Shown piece after piece: positions 4,608 to 7,318 of a stretch of DNA of 7,318 nucleotides (position 1 is the first letter of the stretch; every line of letters begins with the position of its first letter). A model generated the notes under the pieces. That model saw only the letters and a program-made list of their open reading frames with translations. It did no database searches and was not told the DNA's origin. Source of the stretch: an uncultured Bacteroidota bacterium. GTDB lineage: Bacteria > Bacteroidota > Bacteroidia > Chitinophagales > Chitinophagaceae. A program made the position numbers and the translations under genes. The DNA is taken from contig CAIZMD010000734.1 of assembly GCA_903933995.1 (NCBI GenBank), forward strand, positions 1 through 7,318, read 5' to 3'.

Positions 4608-7318
4608 ATGAAAAACGGATTCTCAGGAAATATAGCAAAAGCCTTTTTGCAGTCAAAACTAACCATATTATTGATGGTAGCTTTTTTACTCATTGGAGGT
4701 TATAGTACTTTTCTAATACCAAGAGAAGAGGAACCACAGATTCAGGTTCCTATGGCAGATATCTTTATTGGATATCCTGGAGCAGAACCAAAGGATGTTG
4801 AAACCAAAGTTGCTGCACCCATTGAAAAATTTATATCCAATATCAAAGGTGTGGAATACGTGTATTCTACTTCTATGAAAGGACAAGCCATGCTCATTGT
4901 TCAATTTAAAGTTGGGGAAGACGTAGAAAGATCCCTGGTAAAATTGTATAGTGAACTAATGCGCAATATGGATAAAATGCCACAGGGCGTTACCCTTCCA
5001 TTAATAAAAACCAGGGCCATTGATGACGTACCGGTATTGGGCATTACCCTTTGGAGTGAAACATATGATGACTATCGGTTAAAACAAATTGGTCAAGAAC
5101 TGGGCAATGAAATCAAGAAAATCAATGACGTTTCTGATATCAATTTGTTAGGTGGTAGAAGTAAAGAGGTGAAAGTGCTATTAGACAAACAAAAGATGGC
5201 AGAAAACCATGTTGACTTTTTGTCTATTAGCAAGATGATACAGGCGGGTAATATTCAATTCCAGAGTGGTAATTTATTGCAAAAAGACACTTCTTATTCT
5301 GTTGAAACGGGTAACTTTTTAACCAATGCAGAAGACGTATCCAATTTGGTGGTAGGCATTAACCAACAACAACCTGTTTACTTAAAGCAAATTGCCAAAA
5401 TTGAAGAAGGGCCTGAAACGGCAAATCAATATGTTTTGTTTGGCTACGGTAAAGCAAGTGCCAATGATCTAAAATTGCACGCATCAAACTACCCCGCAAT
5501 TACTATTTCAGTAGCTAAGAAAAAAGGTGCTGATGCAATGAAATTATCAGAAGATATTATTAACAAAGTTGCACACCTGAAAAAAGATTTGATTCCCAAT
5601 GAAGTACAAGTAACCACTACTAGAAACTATGGAGAAACCGCATCAGCAAAGGTTTCCGAGCTATTGTTCCATTTGTTTATTTCTATTGTAGTAGTAACCT
5701 TATTTGTGATGCTGGCAATGGGTTGGCGCGGTGGATTAGTGGTATTCTTATCAGTACCAGTAACTTTTGCACTCACTTTGTTTAGTTACTATTTCATGGA
5801 CTATACCTTGAATAGAATTACACTTTTTGCCTTGGTATTTATCACGGGGATTGTAGTGGATGACAGCATTATCATTGCTGAAAACATGCACCGACATTTT
5901 AAAATGAAAAAACTTCCCCCACTTCAGGCGGCCATCTATGCCATTAATGAAGTAGGAAACCCTACCATTTTAGCAACATTTACGGTGGTAGCTGCGGTTT
6001 TACCCATGGCCTTTGTTTCTGGAATGATGGGACCATATATGAGTCCAATGCCAATTGGTGCTTCTATTGCTATGATGCTTTCATTGGTTGTGGCCCTAAC
6101 CTTAACACCCTACCTTGGATATATCTTTTTACGTGAAAAAGAAGCAAAAGGAATTGGTCATGAAGAAAGCAAACCGCATACACTTGAATCTACAGGCATT
6201 TATAAAATTTATCTGGCTTTTATTCAACCCATGCTAGAAACAAGGTGGAAACGTTGGACCTTTATTTTGAGTATTGTAGTAGTGCTAGTTGGTTCTATGC
6301 TCTTGTTCTATACCAAAACAGTAGCGGTAAAAATGCTGCCTTTTGACAACAAAAATGAGTTCCAAGTAGTCATTGATATGCCTGAAGGAACTACGCTAGA
6401 AAAAACGCAAGCTGTAACAAGGGATATTGCAGACTATGTTTCTAGACAATCCATGGTCATGAACTATCAAGCTTATATAGGCATTTCAGCCCCCATTAGC
6501 TTTAACGGATTGGTAAGACACTATGACTTGAGAAGAAGTGAGAATATGGCAGATATTCAAGTAAACTTGGTTGACAAGGAAGAAAGAAAAATTCAAAGTC
6601 ATGCCATTGCTAAAGAAATGCGTGCACCCATTCAAGCCATTGCAAAGAAATACCATGCCAACGTAAAAATTGTTGAAGTTCCACCAGGACCACCAGTGCT
6701 TTCTACACTTGTTGCAGAAATTTACGGGCCTGACTATGCAGAACAAATAAAAATTGCTCAACAAGTAAAAGAGCGATTTGCAAAAACAGCTGACGTGGTA
6801 GATACAGATTGGATGGTAGAAGATGATCAACCTGAATTTCATTTAGAAGTTGACAAGGAAAAAGCCATGCGTCATGGTATAGCCACCGCTCAAATTGCTG
6901 CTACTATTAATGGGGCATTAAGCGGTATGAATACAGGCAATGTGTACCAACCCAAGGGCTTTCACCAAACAACTATCAAATTACAGTTGAATGATATGGA
7001 CAAGTCTAGTATGGATGATTTACTTGACTTAAAAATCATTGGTGCACAAGGCAATGCAGTACCTGTAAGAGACTTGGTGATTGTAAATAAGCAAGTAAAA
7101 CAAAAAAGCATCTATCGCAAAAACCAGAAAGAAGTGGTGTATGTATTAGCAGACATGGCAGGGAAGTTGGAAAGCCCTTCCTATGCTATTTCAAATATCT
7201 CTGACAGTCTTGGATCCCTTGTAGTTCCAAAGGGATATAGCATCAAAGAAGAGTATACCCACCAACCTGAATTAGAAGATAATTTTTCTTTAAAATGGGA
7301 TGGAGAATGGCAAATTAC
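4608..7318 (+). CDS. RND efflux pump inner-membrane permease, partial at window end
   Basis: The reading frame is open from 4608 to the window end: 903 codons of an AcrB-type pump that normally has over 1000 residues. The pump uses the proton gradient to drive efflux through the adaptor and TolC channel encoded upstream. TM1 lies at about 18-37, followed by the porter segment FLIPREEEPQIQVPMADIFI. After the first periplasmic loop come TM2-TM6 (about 353-510), with Asp418-Asp419 in GIVVDDSIIIAEN of TM4, equivalent to the AcrB proton-relay pair Asp407-Asp408. TM7 is at about 550-573, and the second periplasmic loop with YGPDYAEQIKIAQQV fills most of the rest; TM8-TM12 are outside the window. 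The paired aspartates argue for the drug/amphiphile (HAE-like) type and against the heavy-metal CusA type, which has a single aspartate there. The ATG lies 3 bp after the adaptor stop, suggesting translational coupling. No stop or frameshift is seen. The substrate is unknown; placement opposite a sulfur operon is a hint only. Confidence 0.93.
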   Translation, partial: MKNGFSGNIAKAFLQSKLTILLMVAFLLIGGYSTFLIPREEEPQIQVPMADIFIGYPGAEPKDVETKVAAPIEKFISNIKGVEYVYSTSMKGQAMLIVQFKVGEDVERSLVKLYSELMRNMDKMPQGVTLPLIKTRAIDDVPVLGITLWSETYDDYRLKQIGQELGNEIKKINDVSDINLLGGRSKEVKVLLDKQKMAENHVDFLSISKMIQAGNIQFQSGNLLQKDTSYSVETGNFLTNAEDVSNLVVGINQQQPVYLKQIAKIEEGPETANQYVLFGYGKASANDLKLHASNYPAITISVAKKKGADAMKLSEDIINKVAHLKKDLIPNEVQVTTTRNYGETASAKVSELLFHLFISIVVVTLFVMLAMGWRGGLVVFLSVPVTFALTLFSYYFMDYTLNRITLFALVFITGIVVDDSIIIAENMHRHFKMKKLPPLQAAIYAINEVGNPTILATFTVVAAVLPMAFVSGMMGPYMSPMPIGASIAMMLSLVVALTLTPYLGYIFLREKEAKGIGHEESKPHTLESTGIYKIYLAFIQPMLETRWKRWTFILSIVVVLVGSMLLFYTKTVAVKMLPFDNKNEFQVVIDMPEGTTLEKTQAVTRDIADYVSRQSMVMNYQAYIGISAPISFNGLVRHYDLRRSENMADIQVNLVDKEERKIQSHAIAKEMRAPIQAIAKKYHANVKIVEVPPGPPVLSTLVAEIYGPDYAEQIKIAQQVKERFAKTADVVDTDWMVEDDQPEFHLEVDKEKAMRHGIATAQIAATINGALSGMNTGNVYQPKGFHQTTIKLQLNDMDKSSMDDLLDLKIIGAQGNAVPVRDLVIVNKQVKQKSIYRKNQKEVVYVLADMAGKLESPSYAISNISDSLGSLVVPKGYSIKEEYTHQPELEDNFSLKWDGEWQI

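Noticed and set aside
4713..4904. Minus-strand ORF inside the RND gene
   Set aside because: It is antisense to the first porter segment of the pump; no family features.
6486..6842. 118-codon minus-strand ORF inside the RND gene
   Set aside because: Its Cys/Phe/Asn-rich product is typical of antisense reading of an AT-rich gene; the plus-strand pump frame is uninterrupted through it.

Overview
The window comes from an AT-rich genome, most likely a member of the Bacteroidota (possibly near Chitinophagales; the rank below phylum is a guess). The support is indirect. Start codons are preceded by A-rich stretches, not Shine-Dalgarno sequences. The membrane-fusion protein is a lipoprotein with an ASC-SS lipobox. 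The best promoter-like elements resemble the Bacteroidota -7 motif TAnnTTTG. There are no RNA genes, mobile elements, CRISPR arrays or evident pseudogenes.

Layout: six protein genes form two tightly packed, divergent operons on either side of a 182 bp regulatory region (1975-2156). Leftward (minus strand) run a sulfide:quinone oxidoreductase-like flavoprotein (742-1974), a one-cysteine DsrC/TusE-type sulfur carrier (415-723) and a DsrE-family sulfurtransferase-like protein (1-381, cut by the window start). Rightward (plus strand) run a TolC-type outer-membrane factor (2157-3491), a lipoprotein periplasmic adaptor (3510-4604) and the first 903 codons of an RND inner-membrane pump (4608-7318, cut by the window end). 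Together the last three encode a complete tripartite efflux system.

How the parts may work together (inference): the flavoprotein would oxidise sulfide or another low-molecular-weight sulfur compound to a persulfide or polysulfide. The DsrE and TusE/DsrC proteins would relay the sulfane sulfur on single cysteines. The divergent RND pump may export a related toxic product or be co-induced by the same stress. The shared intergenic region holds three Crp/Fnr-like dyads: 2039-2054 (9/10 match to the E. coli CRP consensus), 2062-2075 (8/10 match to the FNR consensus) and 2095-2110 (8/10 match to CRP). The two outer dyads each have their centre 33 bp from the centre of a one-mismatch Bacteroidota -7 element facing outward. 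This suggests that one Crp/Fnr-type regulator could switch on both operons. The most interesting reading is therefore a co-regulated reactive-sulfur relay plus efflux module. The individual families are known; the functional link between them is a hypothesis.
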